DNA of 64,000 nt from contig CBDBHZ010000011.1 of NCBI GenBank assembly GCA_965205905.1, positions 434,001 through 498,000 on the forward strand, written 5' to 3'. The position numbers and the translations under genes were made by a program. The notes under the pieces are model-generated. The model did not search any database. It was not told where the DNA came from and saw nothing but the letters and a program-made list of their open reading frames with translations. Of this stretch, positions 34,404 through 43,348 are shown one piece after another. This stretch comes from JAHZMA01 sp965205905 (GTDB lineage Bacteria; Pseudomonadota; Alphaproteobacteria; JABAAW01; JAHZMA01). How positions within the stretch are numbered: the stretch's first letter is position 1; each line of letters opens with the position of its first letter.

Positions 34404-35468
34404 TTACCGCAACATATTGCCTGATAAAATCACTGGGTTGCGTAATTTATCTTGTTGAACCTTAAATTCAGCAGATGTTAAAGGCACCAGCCCCTTATCA
34501 ATCAAAAACCCTTCTTCGCCAATGGCGTTATCCGAAATAAAGGCGCGCACATAATTTTGCAAGTTTTTTTGCGCCCAGCTTTTCTGCCGCACATAAAAAT
34601 AAAGGGGGCGCGTTAATTGATAGCGACCATCAATAATATAGTCAAATTCAGGAAAAGCACCATCAATCGCAATGCCACGCACAGAAGCAAGATTATTTTC
34701 TAAATAAGAAAAGCCAAAAATGGCAATGGCATTTGTTTCATCGGCTAATTTGCGAATCAGTAAATTATCATTTTCGCCACCCTCCACATAGACACCATCT
34801 TCGCGAAGCGTTACGGCTAGTTTTTCAAATTGTTTTTTATCAGATTTTTTTAACGCGTTCATTGCAGGAATAGCTTCAGCACCTTTGGTGAGTCCTAACG
34901 TTTCCAGCGCATCGCGCGTGCCAGAGGTAGGAGGCGGTCCATAAATGAGGATTTTCACATTGGGCAGATTTTTATCAATATCGCGCCATGTTTGATGTGG
35001 ATTGCTAACCAATTTACCATTGATATAAAGTTGCTTGGCAAGCGCTTGATAAAGTTGAGCAAGGCTGATGGATTCAAAAATCTGATTATCGCTATTCACG
35101 GCTAACACAATGCCATCGCGCCCGACTAAAAATTCATAAAGATTAACATTATTTTGCTGACATATTTTAAGTTCAGATGCTTTTATCCGTCTTGATACAT
35201 TGGCAATATCAATATCTTTGCGGCAGATTGATTTCATACCAGCACCTGAACCCGTGCTTTCTATAATCGGTGGTGCGCCAGTTTTTCTGCCAACTTGTTC
35301 TGCCACCACTGTTGAAAAAGGAAACACTGTGGAAGAGCCCGCAACACGAATTGTTTGTGCATTAACGCTAGGCAACGCGCCGATGATAAAAGCAATCATT
35401 GCCAAGAGTGCCAATATTGTTTTAATCATTATAGTTCTTATAGGGGTTGTTTTAACGCGAAACATCAT
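34404..35468 (-). CDS. pstS: Phosphate-binding protein PstS, first paralog
   Basis: The 354-residue protein has an N-terminal signal sequence (ILALLAMIAFIIGALPSVNA) followed by the PstS motifs GSSTVFPFSTVVAEQ, STGSGAGMKSIC, NVSRRIKASE and YGPPPTSGTRDALE. It binds phosphate in the periplasm for PstCAB. It is the first gene of the array and is very similar in layout to the paralog that follows 172 bases later, from which it is separated by an AT-rich gap. Confidence 0.93.
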   Translation of the reverse strand: MMFRVKTTPIRTIMIKTILALLAMIAFIIGALPSVNAQTIRVAGSSTVFPFSTVVAEQVGRKTGAPPIIESTGSGAGMKSICRKDIDIANVSRRIKASELKICQQNNVNLYEFLVGRDGIVLAVNSDNQIFESISLAQLYQALAKQLYINGKLVSNPHQTWRDIDKNLPNVKILIYGPPPTSGTRDALETLGLTKGAEAIPAMNALKKSDKKQFEKLAVTLREDGVYVEGGENDNLLIRKLADETNAIAIFGFSYLENNLASVRGIAIDGAFPEFDYIIDGRYQLTRPLYFYVRQKSWAQKNLQNYVRAFISDNAIGEEGFLIDKGLVPLTSAEFKVQQDKLRNPVILSGNMLR

Positions 35469-35494
35469 TCATCCTTTATCATAAACGGATTTAT

Positions 35495-35522
35495 ATTATA
35501 CAAAACTACCAACTTTAATCAA
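35495..35522 (-). promoter_or_regulatory. Promoter of the first pstS
   Basis: On the minus strand TTGATT (35517-35522) and TATAAT (35495-35500) are separated by 16 bases. The start codon is 27 bases downstream. The rest of the 286-base divergent gap up to pal holds no gene; no convincing Pho box was found. Confidence 0.6.
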
Positions 35523-35654
35523 GAGTAACAGGTGAGTCGTGCACATTTATTATTATAATTTAATAATAATTAAGGAATAAATTAAACCTGCATATCAAGC
35601 CAAAAGTCAATTAAATAAAGGGGTTAAAAATTACTAGCAATAATGTTTGTTTTT

Positions 35655-35663
35655 TGCTATAAT
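35655..35663 (+). promoter_or_regulatory. Extended -10 promoter of pal
   Basis: TGCTATAAT is a perfect -10 with TGN extension, about 92 bases before the pal start. A -35 at normal spacing is not recognisable. Confidence 0.55.
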
Positions 35664-35754
35664 ATAAATAATCTCTATGCAATTAGAGGGTAGATTTTGA
35701 GTGTTAAGTTCTCTTAATTATTTGAAATGTTTTAGAGAATTTTGGAGAAAAAAA

Positions 35755-36312
35755 ATGAAATTAAGATTAATTTTAGTCATATTAATGATGGGTTTTTTAA
35801 CGGCTTGTGCCGCAGCCCCGACCGAGCCTGAGCCCGTAGCACCCACGCCAGAACCTGTTGCTGAAGAGGCAGAAGTTGGTGAATTGGTAGCTGTTGTATT
35901 GCGTGATGACCGTGCTATAGGTGTTGATGCCGATGGCAATCCTGTAGATGCGACATTGTCAGAAATGTTAGGTGTTATGCCAGACCGCGTATTTTTTGAC
36001 TTTAACAGCGTTGGTTTTGAAAGTGATGAGGCACGGCTAACAATTGATATTTATGCCGCTTTGTTAAGGCAAAATCCGGATGTAACGATGGTTGTTGAAG
36101 GGCATTGTGATGAACGTGGCACACGCGAATATAACCTTGCATTAGGTGAAAGACGTGCCAATACCATCTATAGCCGTATCATTTCGCGCAATGTGCAATC
36201 TGAACGTTTGCGGAAAGTATCTTATGGTAAAGAACGCCCTGAAGTTATTGGCAGTGATGAAGAATCATGGCGCGAAAACCGTCGTGGCGTGATTTTATTG
36301 TTTAATTACTAA
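35755..36312 (+). CDS. pal: Peptidoglycan-associated lipoprotein
   Basis: Pal anchors the outer membrane to peptidoglycan with the Tol system. The start at 35755 has GGAG upstream and gives a lipoprotein signal with lipobox LTAC near residue 20. After a Pro/Glu-rich linker the OmpA-like domain follows with VFFDFNSVGF, VVEGHCDERGTREYNLALG and RRGVILLF. An in-frame start 54 bases upstream would spoil the signal peptide. tolB is not in the window. A strong terminator follows the gene. Confidence 0.96.
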   Translation: MKLRLILVILMMGFLTACAAAPTEPEPVAPTPEPVAEEAEVGELVAVVLRDDRAIGVDADGNPVDATLSEMLGVMPDRVFFDFNSVGFESDEARLTIDIYAALLRQNPDVTMVVEGHCDERGTREYNLALGERRANTIYSRIISRNVQSERLRKVSYGKERPEVIGSDEESWRENRRGVILLFNY

Positions 36313-36338
36313 ATGACTGTTACAAAGTGAATGACGGA

Positions 36339-36372
36339 GGGCAGGAAAGTTTCCTGCCCTTTTGGTTTTAAA
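36339..36372 (+). terminator. Rho-independent terminator of pal
   Basis: GGGCAGGA (36339-36346) pairs with TCCTGCCC (36352-36359) around a five-base loop, followed by TTTTGGTTTT. It lies 27 bases after the pal stop. Confidence 0.9.
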
Positions 36373-36390
36373 CAATGGTCTTTTGAAAAA

Positions 36391-37158
36391 ATGATAATGA
36401 TGCGTATTTATAGTTTGTGTTTGGCATTATTGGGGTTACCGATATTTTTGATGTGTGTTAGCACTATTGCGGTAGCACAAGATGCCACAACACAAAATAG
36501 TGCCGATATAACACAGGAAAATACTGACATTATTGCTGAAGCGAATCAGTTATTGGCAGAACAATTACGTGACATTTTCAAAGATATTACGGCGTTAGAA
36601 TCTAATATTAGCCTGTTACAACAGGATATTGAGGGCTTGGATAAAAATATTGATGGTTTGGGTAACATATTGAATCGCGATTTATCCGAAGACGAACTTA
36701 AAACGCTTCGGAAGAAACAGTCAAAAGATGTTGCAGAAATTATTTTGCGCTTTCAAGAGAGAATCAATTTTTTTGAACAGCAAGCGACCGAACTAACAGG
36801 ATTGGCAGAAGAGTTGAATTTCAGGTATCAACCTTTGCAGGAGAAACTGGAAGCGTTAGAAAAATTACAAGCTGAAACAATTATCAAACATGATGAATTG
36901 AGTGATTCCTACGATATATTGCATGATTTACATGATGAATTAAGCGATGCTCACGATGCGTCAGTTGCCTCGCAAAGTTTGATTGAGACGCAACAAAAGG
37001 ATTTATTAGAATTAATTACCCAGCAAAATAAATTATTGAAGAAACAGCAAAAAACAATTAACAAACAAGCCTCATCAATTAAAACATTAGAAAAAAATCA
37101 TAATGCGCTGGTGAAAGAATTTCAAAAATTGGTGAATCAGTTAAGCAAGACTGAGTAA
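36391..37158 (+). CDS. Periplasmic coiled-coil protein in the cpoB position
   Basis: This protein of about 255 residues has a signal peptide (YSLCLALLGLPIFLM, cleavage near VAQD) and then almost only charged heptad-type helices (for example ISLLQQDIEGLDKNIDGL and a C-terminal QQNKLLKKQQKTINKQ). Between pal and tilS one usually finds cpoB/ybgF with TPR repeats, but no TPR pattern is seen here. It may do the same job of working with Tol-Pal, or something different. The start is not certain (ATG at 36391, 36397 or 36400); a frame beginning at 36331 is excluded because its 5' end is the pal terminator. Confidence 0.65.
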   Translation: MIMMRIYSLCLALLGLPIFLMCVSTIAVAQDATTQNSADITQENTDIIAEANQLLAEQLRDIFKDITALESNISLLQQDIEGLDKNIDGLGNILNRDLSEDELKTLRKKQSKDVAEIILRFQERINFFEQQATELTGLAEELNFRYQPLQEKLEALEKLQAETIIKHDELSDSYDILHDLHDELSDAHDASVASQSLIETQQKDLLELITQQNKLLKKQQKTINKQASSIKTLEKNHNALVKEFQKLVNQLSKTE

Positions 37159-37159
37159 T

Positions 37160-38488
37160 ATGTCTCAAAAATTGTCCAAAAAATTATATGATTCAGCAAT
37201 CTATCAAACATTTAAGCAAAATTTAGATGAATTATTTGCCCCAATCATGCCTCAACATCGCTGGCATTTCGCTTGTGCTTGTTCGGGTGGTGCCGATTCG
37301 ATGCTGCTTACTCTGTTCATGCGCGAATGGCTAAAAACCTATCCAGATGTTCCGCATCAGCTACATGCCTTGATTATTGACCATCAGTGGCGGACTGAAT
37401 CATTGCAGGCTGCACAACAAACCCAACACTATTTACAGCAATATGGGATTCATTCTCATATTCTTACCGCGCAAAATAATAGTGCTAAAAATAATCCCAA
37501 AAAACATACTGAGACTGAAGCGCGACATGAACGCTATCACTTATTGCAACAATATTGTCAGCAACATGATATTTTATTCTTACTTACAGGGCATCAGCGC
37601 GATGATAAAATTGAAGGTTTTTGGCTAAATTTAATGCGGGGCAGTGGGCTTTATGGTTTAACGGGCTTAAACATGTTGCGTGTGGTGAATGATGTGCAGC
37701 TGATTCGCCCGCTATTAGGCGCGGATGCCGCGCAGATACGGGTTTTGCTAGATGAAAACAATATCCCTTATATTAATGACCCCGCTAATGATTCAAAAAA
37801 ATTCACCCGTAATCGAATCAGAAAAGCGGATAATATGTTCACCGATATGGGGTTTAGCAAGCAACGTATTTTACAAAATATGAAACATTTGCAAGCAGCA
37901 AAACAGGTGATAGATAAGCAACTCAATATGCTGAAAGCCAAGCATTGCCTGTATCATCCGCTTGGGTTTATCCGCATTGATGACGCGTTATTTACAAATT
38001 GGCATGATGAGGGCTATCAATCATTATTATCAAAAATCCTTGCCGATGCGATTGCAAGATTAGGCAAAGACTATCCACCACGCTATCAAAAATTATTGGC
38101 AGTGAAACAGATATTACAAGCCCAACCAACTTCATTACGGGGCAGACATATTGCAGGAGTTAATCTCTATTTTCATGGCAATGCGTTATATTTATTTCCT
38201 GTCAAAATGCCAGATATTAAGATTTTCAATGCTGATTCGACCGCCGATTTGCATTCATCTTGGCAGCATTCATCTTGGCATTTGCGCCCATTAGGCAATG
38301 ATGGCATCAAACAATGGCGCCGTGCCAAAAGTAACTTTAAATCATCGGCTGAAACATCATGGCTTGCGGTAAAAAATTATTTACCGCGCCCCCTTATCAT
38401 GCGATTACCCGCATGGTTTGATGGTGAGATAGTGCAAGAGGTGCCATTTTTCACAACCATTAACGCTTCATCAGCCACAAAACAATAA
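37160..38488 (+). CDS. tilS: tRNA(Ile)-lysidine synthetase
   Basis: TilS changes C34 of tRNA-Ile2 (CAU) to lysidine so that it reads AUA. The N-type ATP pyrophosphatase P-loop motif SGGADSMLL lies near residue 41; the further family blocks HHQ-like (here LIIDHQWR) and LTGHQRDDKIEGFWLNLMRGSG near residue 150 are visible, as is RNRIRK near 215. The 442-residue length includes the C-terminal TilS substrate-binding region. It starts one base after the coiled-coil gene, so they are cotranslated. The likely substrate tRNA is encoded at 19791. Confidence 0.94.
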   Translation: MSQKLSKKLYDSAIYQTFKQNLDELFAPIMPQHRWHFACACSGGADSMLLTLFMREWLKTYPDVPHQLHALIIDHQWRTESLQAAQQTQHYLQQYGIHSHILTAQNNSAKNNPKKHTETEARHERYHLLQQYCQQHDILFLLTGHQRDDKIEGFWLNLMRGSGLYGLTGLNMLRVVNDVQLIRPLLGADAAQIRVLLDENNIPYINDPANDSKKFTRNRIRKADNMFTDMGFSKQRILQNMKHLQAAKQVIDKQLNMLKAKHCLYHPLGFIRIDDALFTNWHDEGYQSLLSKILADAIARLGKDYPPRYQKLLAVKQILQAQPTSLRGRHIAGVNLYFHGNALYLFPVKMPDIKIFNADSTADLHSSWQHSSWHLRPLGNDGIKQWRRAKSNFKSSAETSWLAVKNYLPRPLIMRLPAWFDGEIVQEVPFFTTINASSATKQ

Positions 38489-38511
38489 AACGACTATTTC
38501 AATCAGTTTAT

Positions 38512-38540
38512 CTTGCAATTTTATAATTCTATCCCATATA
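38512..38540 (+). promoter_or_regulatory. RpoH (sigma-32) type promoter of ftsH
   Basis: CTTGCAA (38512-38518) and CCCATATA (38533-38540) are separated by 14 bases, the same architecture as the hsp20 promoter. TATAAT overlaps the end (38537-38542) so a sigma-70 promoter may also be present. The ftsH start is 33 bases downstream. Confidence 0.7.
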
Positions 38541-38572
38541 ATAGGTAATGGAAATATTTTTAGGTCTTATTC

Positions 38573-40465
38573 ATGAATATCAATCGTAACGTTATTATCT
38601 GGATTGCCATTGCTGGCGGTCTGTTTTTGCTGATAAATCTGTTCCAAACTGCTGGAAATAGCACAAATGGTGCTGGCTCTGCCATTGCCTATAGCCATTT
38701 TATTGGGCAGGTGGAAACTGGGCAAGTGGCACAGGTTGAAATGATGGATAACGAGATTAAAGGTCTCTATAAAAACGGCACACAGTTTAAAACTTACGCG
38801 CCTGCCGACCCAACTTTGGTGCAAAAACTGATTGATTCTGGCGTGTTGGTATCGGTAACGCCTCCCGAAAAAGGCGTTAGCTTCCTGTATATTCTTATCC
38901 AATGGTTTCCGATGTTGCTTTTGATTGGGGTGTGGATTTTCTTCATGCGTCAGATGCAAGGCGGTGGCGGTAAAGCGATGGGTTTTGGCAAGTCACGCGC
39001 CAAATTATTGAACGAGAAAAAAGGCAAAGTTACCTTTGAAGATGTGGCAGGGGTTGAAGAAGCCAAACAGGAATTAGAAGAAATTGTTGAATTTTTACGC
39101 TCACCACAAAAGTTTCAGCGTTTGGGCGGTAAAATCCCGAAAGGCGTTTTATTGGTTGGGCCACCGGGCACGGGTAAAACATTGATTGCGCGTGCGGTTG
39201 CAGGCGAAGCCGAAGTGCCGTTTTTCACGATTTCAGGCTCGGATTTTGTTGAAATGTTTGTTGGTGTCGGTGCCAGCCGTGTCCGCGATATGTTTGAACA
39301 AGGCAGAAAAAACGCACCTTGCATCATCTTTATTGACGAGATTGATGCGGTTGGGCGGCATCGCGGTGCAGGATTAGGCGGCGGTAACGATGAACGCGAG
39401 CAAACATTGAATCAGATGTTGGTTGAGATGGATGGGTTTGATACCCAAGAAGGCATCGTCTTGATTGCCGCAACCAATCGCCCTGATGTGCTAGACCCTG
39501 CTTTATTGCGCCCCGGACGTTTTGATAGGCAAGTGGTGGTGCCGAATCCTGATATTGATGGCAGAGAAAAAATCATAAAAGTACATCTTAAAAAAGTGCC
39601 GGTCGGCCCTGATGTTGAAGCGCGGATCATTGCGCGTGGCACGCCCGGATTTTCAGGTGCAGATTTAGCCAATTTGGTCAATGAAGCGGCATTATTGGCG
39701 GCAAGGCGTAATCGGCGCGTGATTGCGATGTCTGAATTGGAAGAAGCCAAAGATAAGGTGATGATGGGCGCTGAAAGACGCTCGATGGTGATGGGCGAAG
39801 AAGAACGCAAACTCACTGCCTATCACGAAAGCGGTCATGCGATTGCGGCATTGCATTCAACCGAATCAGACCCGATTCATAAAGCCACGATTGTCCCGCG
39901 TGGGCAGGCATTGGGTATGGTGATGCGCTTGCCAGAAAAAGACCATTTCGCCTATGCGCGTGATAAATTAGAAGCCAATTTGGTGGTTGCAATGGGTGGT
40001 AGAATTGCCGAAGAAATGATTTTTGGTGCTGAAAAAGTTACCACTGGCGCAAGTTCTGATATTCAGCAGGCGACTGATATTGCCCGCCGTATGGTTACCG
40101 AATGGGGCATGAGTGATTTAGGGCCGTTGCGCTATAATGATAATCAGCAAGAAGTGTTTTTGGGGCATTCGGTTGCCAAACAGCAGAATGTCAGTGAAGA
40201 TACTGCGCGTCAGATTGATGATCAGATTCGTAAAATCATTACCCATGCCGATAAAACATGCCGTGCGATTCTAAAAAAACATGCCAATCAATTAGAAACA
40301 TTAGCGCAATCCTTGTTGAAATATGAAACATTAGATGGGCAAGAAATTGAAGATTTATTGGCGGGTAAGAAAATCGCGCGTGATACCCTTATCACCAAAA
40401 AGCCAAGCAAGAAAAAGGGCGCACGTATTGGGTCAGTGCCAATTTTAACGCCGAAAACCAGTTAA
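38573..40465 (+). CDS. ftsH: ATP-dependent zinc metalloprotease FtsH
   Basis: FtsH is a membrane-bound AAA+ protease that degrades misfolded and regulatory proteins, including RpoH in many bacteria. Two membrane segments (about 7-25 and 105-125) flank a periplasmic domain. The AAA domain has Walker A GPPGTGKT near 198, Walker B CIIFIDEIDAVG and the SRH AATNRPDVLDPALLRPGRFD. The zinc protease motif HESGHAIAAL is near residue 420. The 630-residue length is normal. A heat-shock-type promoter precedes it. Confidence 0.98.
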   Translation: MNINRNVIIWIAIAGGLFLLINLFQTAGNSTNGAGSAIAYSHFIGQVETGQVAQVEMMDNEIKGLYKNGTQFKTYAPADPTLVQKLIDSGVLVSVTPPEKGVSFLYILIQWFPMLLLIGVWIFFMRQMQGGGGKAMGFGKSRAKLLNEKKGKVTFEDVAGVEEAKQELEEIVEFLRSPQKFQRLGGKIPKGVLLVGPPGTGKTLIARAVAGEAEVPFFTISGSDFVEMFVGVGASRVRDMFEQGRKNAPCIIFIDEIDAVGRHRGAGLGGGNDEREQTLNQMLVEMDGFDTQEGIVLIAATNRPDVLDPALLRPGRFDRQVVVPNPDIDGREKIIKVHLKKVPVGPDVEARIIARGTPGFSGADLANLVNEAALLAARRNRRVIAMSELEEAKDKVMMGAERRSMVMGEEERKLTAYHESGHAIAALHSTESDPIHKATIVPRGQALGMVMRLPEKDHFAYARDKLEANLVVAMGGRIAEEMIFGAEKVTTGASSDIQQATDIARRMVTEWGMSDLGPLRYNDNQQEVFLGHSVAKQQNVSEDTARQIDDQIRKIITHADKTCRAILKKHANQLETLAQSLLKYETLDGQEIEDLLAGKKIARDTLITKKPSKKKGARIGSVPILTPKTS

Positions 40466-40469
40466 ACTT

Positions 40470-40808
40470 CTAAAAATCGAAACAGCGTCCTGCGCGTTCC
40501 CAATCGCCATAGCGCGTGGGTTCTAAACCTTTCGGCCCGCCATATTCATCGGGCTGTGCCGGTGCATTAGGATTTCGCGCAACTTCATTGATTTTTTCCG
40601 CCCGCATTTTTGCCCCTGCCGCATTGGCTTTATATTCGGCTTTGGTGCGGGCATCTAAATGCTGGTTTTCCAATTCTGCGGTTGCTTGCTTCACCTTATC
40701 ATCAGGTGATGCACCGCCAGATACCCCTTTAACTTTTTGGGGCATAAAATCTTTCAGGGTTAATGTTTTATCAGGGGTTTTATCGGGATTTGTTTTTTTC
40801 ATATTCAT
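40470..40808 (-). CDS. DUF1674 / SDHAF4-like protein with long N-terminal region
   Basis: The C-terminal 25 residues (PDEYGGPKGLEPTRYGDWER and the end GRCFDF) are the hallmark of DUF1674, the family of the succinate dehydrogenase assembly factor 4 that helps insert FAD into SdhA. The N-terminal ~75 residues are lysine- and alanine-rich and without a known domain; most bacterial relatives are shorter. Start codons at 40817 (GTG), 40808 and 40802 are possible. It is a single minus-strand gene between ftsH and pmbA. No sdh genes are in the window. Confidence 0.8.
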   Translation of the reverse strand: MNMKKTNPDKTPDKTLTLKDFMPQKVKGVSGGASPDDKVKQATAELENQHLDARTKAEYKANAAGAKMRAEKINEVARNPNAPAQPDEYGGPKGLEPTRYGDWERAGRCFDF

Positions 40809-40886
40809 CTCTTGCACTCATATTCAACTTTACGCTACATTACTGATTATATGCCAATCATTACAGCAAAACAAGATGGAGATTTT

Positions 40887-42224
40887 ATGACTGATTTACG
40901 TAACATTGCCGAAGATACGGTAAAGCTTGCCCTTAAAGCAGGCGCCGACCATGCCGATTGTGTGGTGGTAACCAGCCAGTCGCTTTCATACGGGCAAAGA
41001 TTAGGGCGCGTGGAAACGATGGAAGAATCCGAAGGCAGTAAATTATGTTTGCGGGCGATTGTTAATGGCGCACAGGCGATTGCTTCTAGTAACGATATTA
41101 AAGATTTACAAGATTTGGCATCACGCGCGGTTGAAATGGCGCGGATTGTGCCAGTGGATAATGATTGCCTGCCCGCCAGCACCGATGAGGTGATGCAAAA
41201 TCCGCCAACCGATGATGTGTTACAGCTTTACGATAACAGTGATGTTAGCATGGAAATGCTGATTGAAACTGCCAAACAGATGGAAGAAACCGCGCTTGCG
41301 GTTAAGGGCATCAGCAATTCGGAGGGCAGCAGTGCATCAGCGGGCAAAACCCAAAGCGCATTGGCAATATCCAACGGCTTTAACGCCTATATGGAAAAAA
41401 CATATTTCGGCATATCGGCGGCGATGATTGCAGGCACGGGCGATAAAATGCAAACCGATTATGATTACAGCACCAATAGCCATTGGCAAAATCTGAAATC
41501 ACCAACAGAAATTGGCAAAAAAGCGGCACAGCGGGCATTAGATAAAATGGGCGCGAAACAAGCACCATCAATGCAAGCGCCAGTGGTTTATGCGCCGCGT
41601 GTTGGGCGTGGGTTGCTTGGCAGTTTTTTAGGGGCGATTAATGGCGAGTCAATTTATAAAGGCACATCGTTTTTGAAAGAAAAAATGGGGCAGGCGGTTT
41701 TTGCCGATTCGATTAATATTATTGAAGACCCGCACCGCAAGCAAGCAATGGGCGCAAGATTATTTGATGGTGAGGGAATGCAAACCGAAATAAAACATTG
41801 GATACAAGATGGCGTTTTGCAAGGTTGGGTGCTAGATTTACGCACCGCCCGTAAGTTACATATGCAAAGCACTGCCAATGCTTCGCGTGGTATTGGCGCG
41901 GTGCCAAGCCCTTCGGCAAGCAATGCGTTTATTGCGGCAGGCACGCAATCGGTGAAAGAATTATTGGCAGATATTAAGCAAGGCTTTTATGTAACGCAAT
42001 TAATGGGCATGGGCGTTAATGGCGTTACGGGTGATTATTCGCAAGGCGCGGAAGGCTTTTGGATTGAAAATGGCGAAATTACCTTCCCCGTGCAAGAAAT
42101 GACGATTGCAGGTAATTTGATTGAAATGTATCAGCATTTATCGGTTGCTGATGATTTGGTTTTTGAACAATCAATCAATGTGCCGACCATTAAAATCGCG
42201 AATATGACGATTGCCGGTGCATAA
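40887..42224 (+). CDS. pmbA: Metalloprotease-related protein PmbA/TldE
   Basis: PmbA (TldE) forms a heterodimer with TldD, which carries the zinc site; the pair processes small peptides such as microcin precursors and CcdA. The 445-residue protein lacks an HExxH motif, as expected for the TldE side, and has RLGRVETMEESEGSKLCLR near residue 40 and ASRGIGAVPSPSASNAF near 355. The start at 40887 is preceded by GGAG. It is 23 bases upstream of cbiD. tldD is not in the window. Confidence 0.9.
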   Translation: MTDLRNIAEDTVKLALKAGADHADCVVVTSQSLSYGQRLGRVETMEESEGSKLCLRAIVNGAQAIASSNDIKDLQDLASRAVEMARIVPVDNDCLPASTDEVMQNPPTDDVLQLYDNSDVSMEMLIETAKQMEETALAVKGISNSEGSSASAGKTQSALAISNGFNAYMEKTYFGISAAMIAGTGDKMQTDYDYSTNSHWQNLKSPTEIGKKAAQRALDKMGAKQAPSMQAPVVYAPRVGRGLLGSFLGAINGESIYKGTSFLKEKMGQAVFADSINIIEDPHRKQAMGARLFDGEGMQTEIKHWIQDGVLQGWVLDLRTARKLHMQSTANASRGIGAVPSPSASNAFIAAGTQSVKELLADIKQGFYVTQLMGMGVNGVTGDYSQGAEGFWIENGEITFPVQEMTIAGNLIEMYQHLSVADDLVFEQSINVPTIKIANMTIAGA

Positions 42225-42247
42225 ATAAATGGTGCGTAAATAATGTT

Positions 42248-43348
42248 GTGCAGGATTTAGATAAAACAAAATTACGAAGTGGCTACACCACAGGGGCTTG
42301 CGCCACCGCTTGCGCTACTGCCTCATTATTTTCATGGCTACAGCAAAGGCAATTATCGGCAGTTTTGATTACATTACCCAAAGGGCAACAGGTGAATTTT
42401 ACCTTGCATGATGTGCTGTTTGATGAAACCAGCGCATCAGCGGCAACCATCAAAGATGCAGGCGACGACCCCGATATAACACATGGCGCAACCATTCGCG
42501 TTTTTCTTGATATTAGCAAAAATGATAATGCGCTTAATGTGATTTTCAAAGCAGGCGAGGGCGTTGGCATTGTTACCAAAGCAGGGCTACCCATTAAAGT
42601 TGGTGAGCCAGCGATTAACCCAGTGCCACGCCAAATGATAGGTCAACATTTGCAAGCATTGGCGGTTGAGTATGATTTGCAGGCAACAATCACCGTTACA
42701 ATTTCAGTCGATAATGGCGCGTCATTGGCAGAAAAAACTTGGAATCCGCGGTTGGGGATTGAAGGCGGGTTATCGATTCTTGGCACAAGTGGTATTGTCC
42801 GCCCTTATTCATGTGCGGCATGGATTCATGCGATTCATCGCGGTATTGATGTGGCACGGGCATTGGGGTTAAATCATGTTGCCGCCAGCACTGGCAATTT
42901 ATCGGAAGGCTTTGTTGAAAAACATTATCAGCTCAGCCCCCATGCGTTGATTGATATGGGTGATTTTGCGGCGGGCATGTTGAAATATCTGAAGAAACAT
43001 TCGATAAAACGGCTCACCATTTGCGGTGGTTTTGGTAAAATGCTGAAATTAGCATTGGGGCATGGCGATTTGCATAGTGCGCGCTCGCAGATTGATTTTA
43101 CCAAATTGCAAGATTGGGCGCGTGATGAATGCCATGATAATGCGCTTGCCGATATGATTGCCACTGCCAATAGCGCGCATCATCTATCGGAATTATTGCA
43201 AGATATTGATGATGATAGGGCTTTACGTTTTTTACGATTGGTGGCAGATAAAGCCATTAAGACTGCTTCGGCTTTTGCGGGTAATAATATCGAGATTGAT
43301 GTGATGCTTATCAACAGGCAAGGTGAGTTGCTTTACTCTTCAATATAA
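42248..43348 (+). CDS. cbiD: Cobalt-precorrin-5B C1-methyltransferase
   Basis: CbiD methylates C1 of cobalt-precorrin-5B in the cobalt-early cobalamin route. The N-terminus LRSGYTTGACATACATA is the family signature, and VGEPAINPVPR, LGTSGIVRPYSCAAWIHAI and GNLSEGFVEKHY follow in the usual order. The 366-residue length is normal. The start is taken as GTG at 42248; no ATG fits. It stands far from the other cob genes but completes the set found at 21462-29092. Its end overlaps the convergent sua5 gene by 16 bases. Confidence 0.94.
   Translation: MQDLDKTKLRSGYTTGACATACATASLFSWLQQRQLSAVLITLPKGQQVNFTLHDVLFDETSASAATIKDAGDDPDITHGATIRVFLDISKNDNALNVIFKAGEGVGIVTKAGLPIKVGEPAINPVPRQMIGQHLQALAVEYDLQATITVTISVDNGASLAEKTWNPRLGIEGGLSILGTSGIVRPYSCAAWIHAIHRGIDVARALGLNHVAASTGNLSEGFVEKHYQLSPHALIDMGDFAAGMLKYLKKHSIKRLTICGGFGKMLKLALGHGDLHSARSQIDFTKLQDWARDECHDNALADMIATANSAHHLSELLQDIDDDRALRFLRLVADKAIKTASAFAGNNIEIDVMLINRQGELLYSSI

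Noticed and set aside
35469..35560. Pho box upstream of pstS
   Set aside because: CTGTTACTCTTGATTA resembles half a site, but no second 7-mer at the right spacing is present.
36331..36390. N-terminal extension of the coiled-coil protein
   Set aside because: The bases form the pal terminator; a signal peptide starts only after it.
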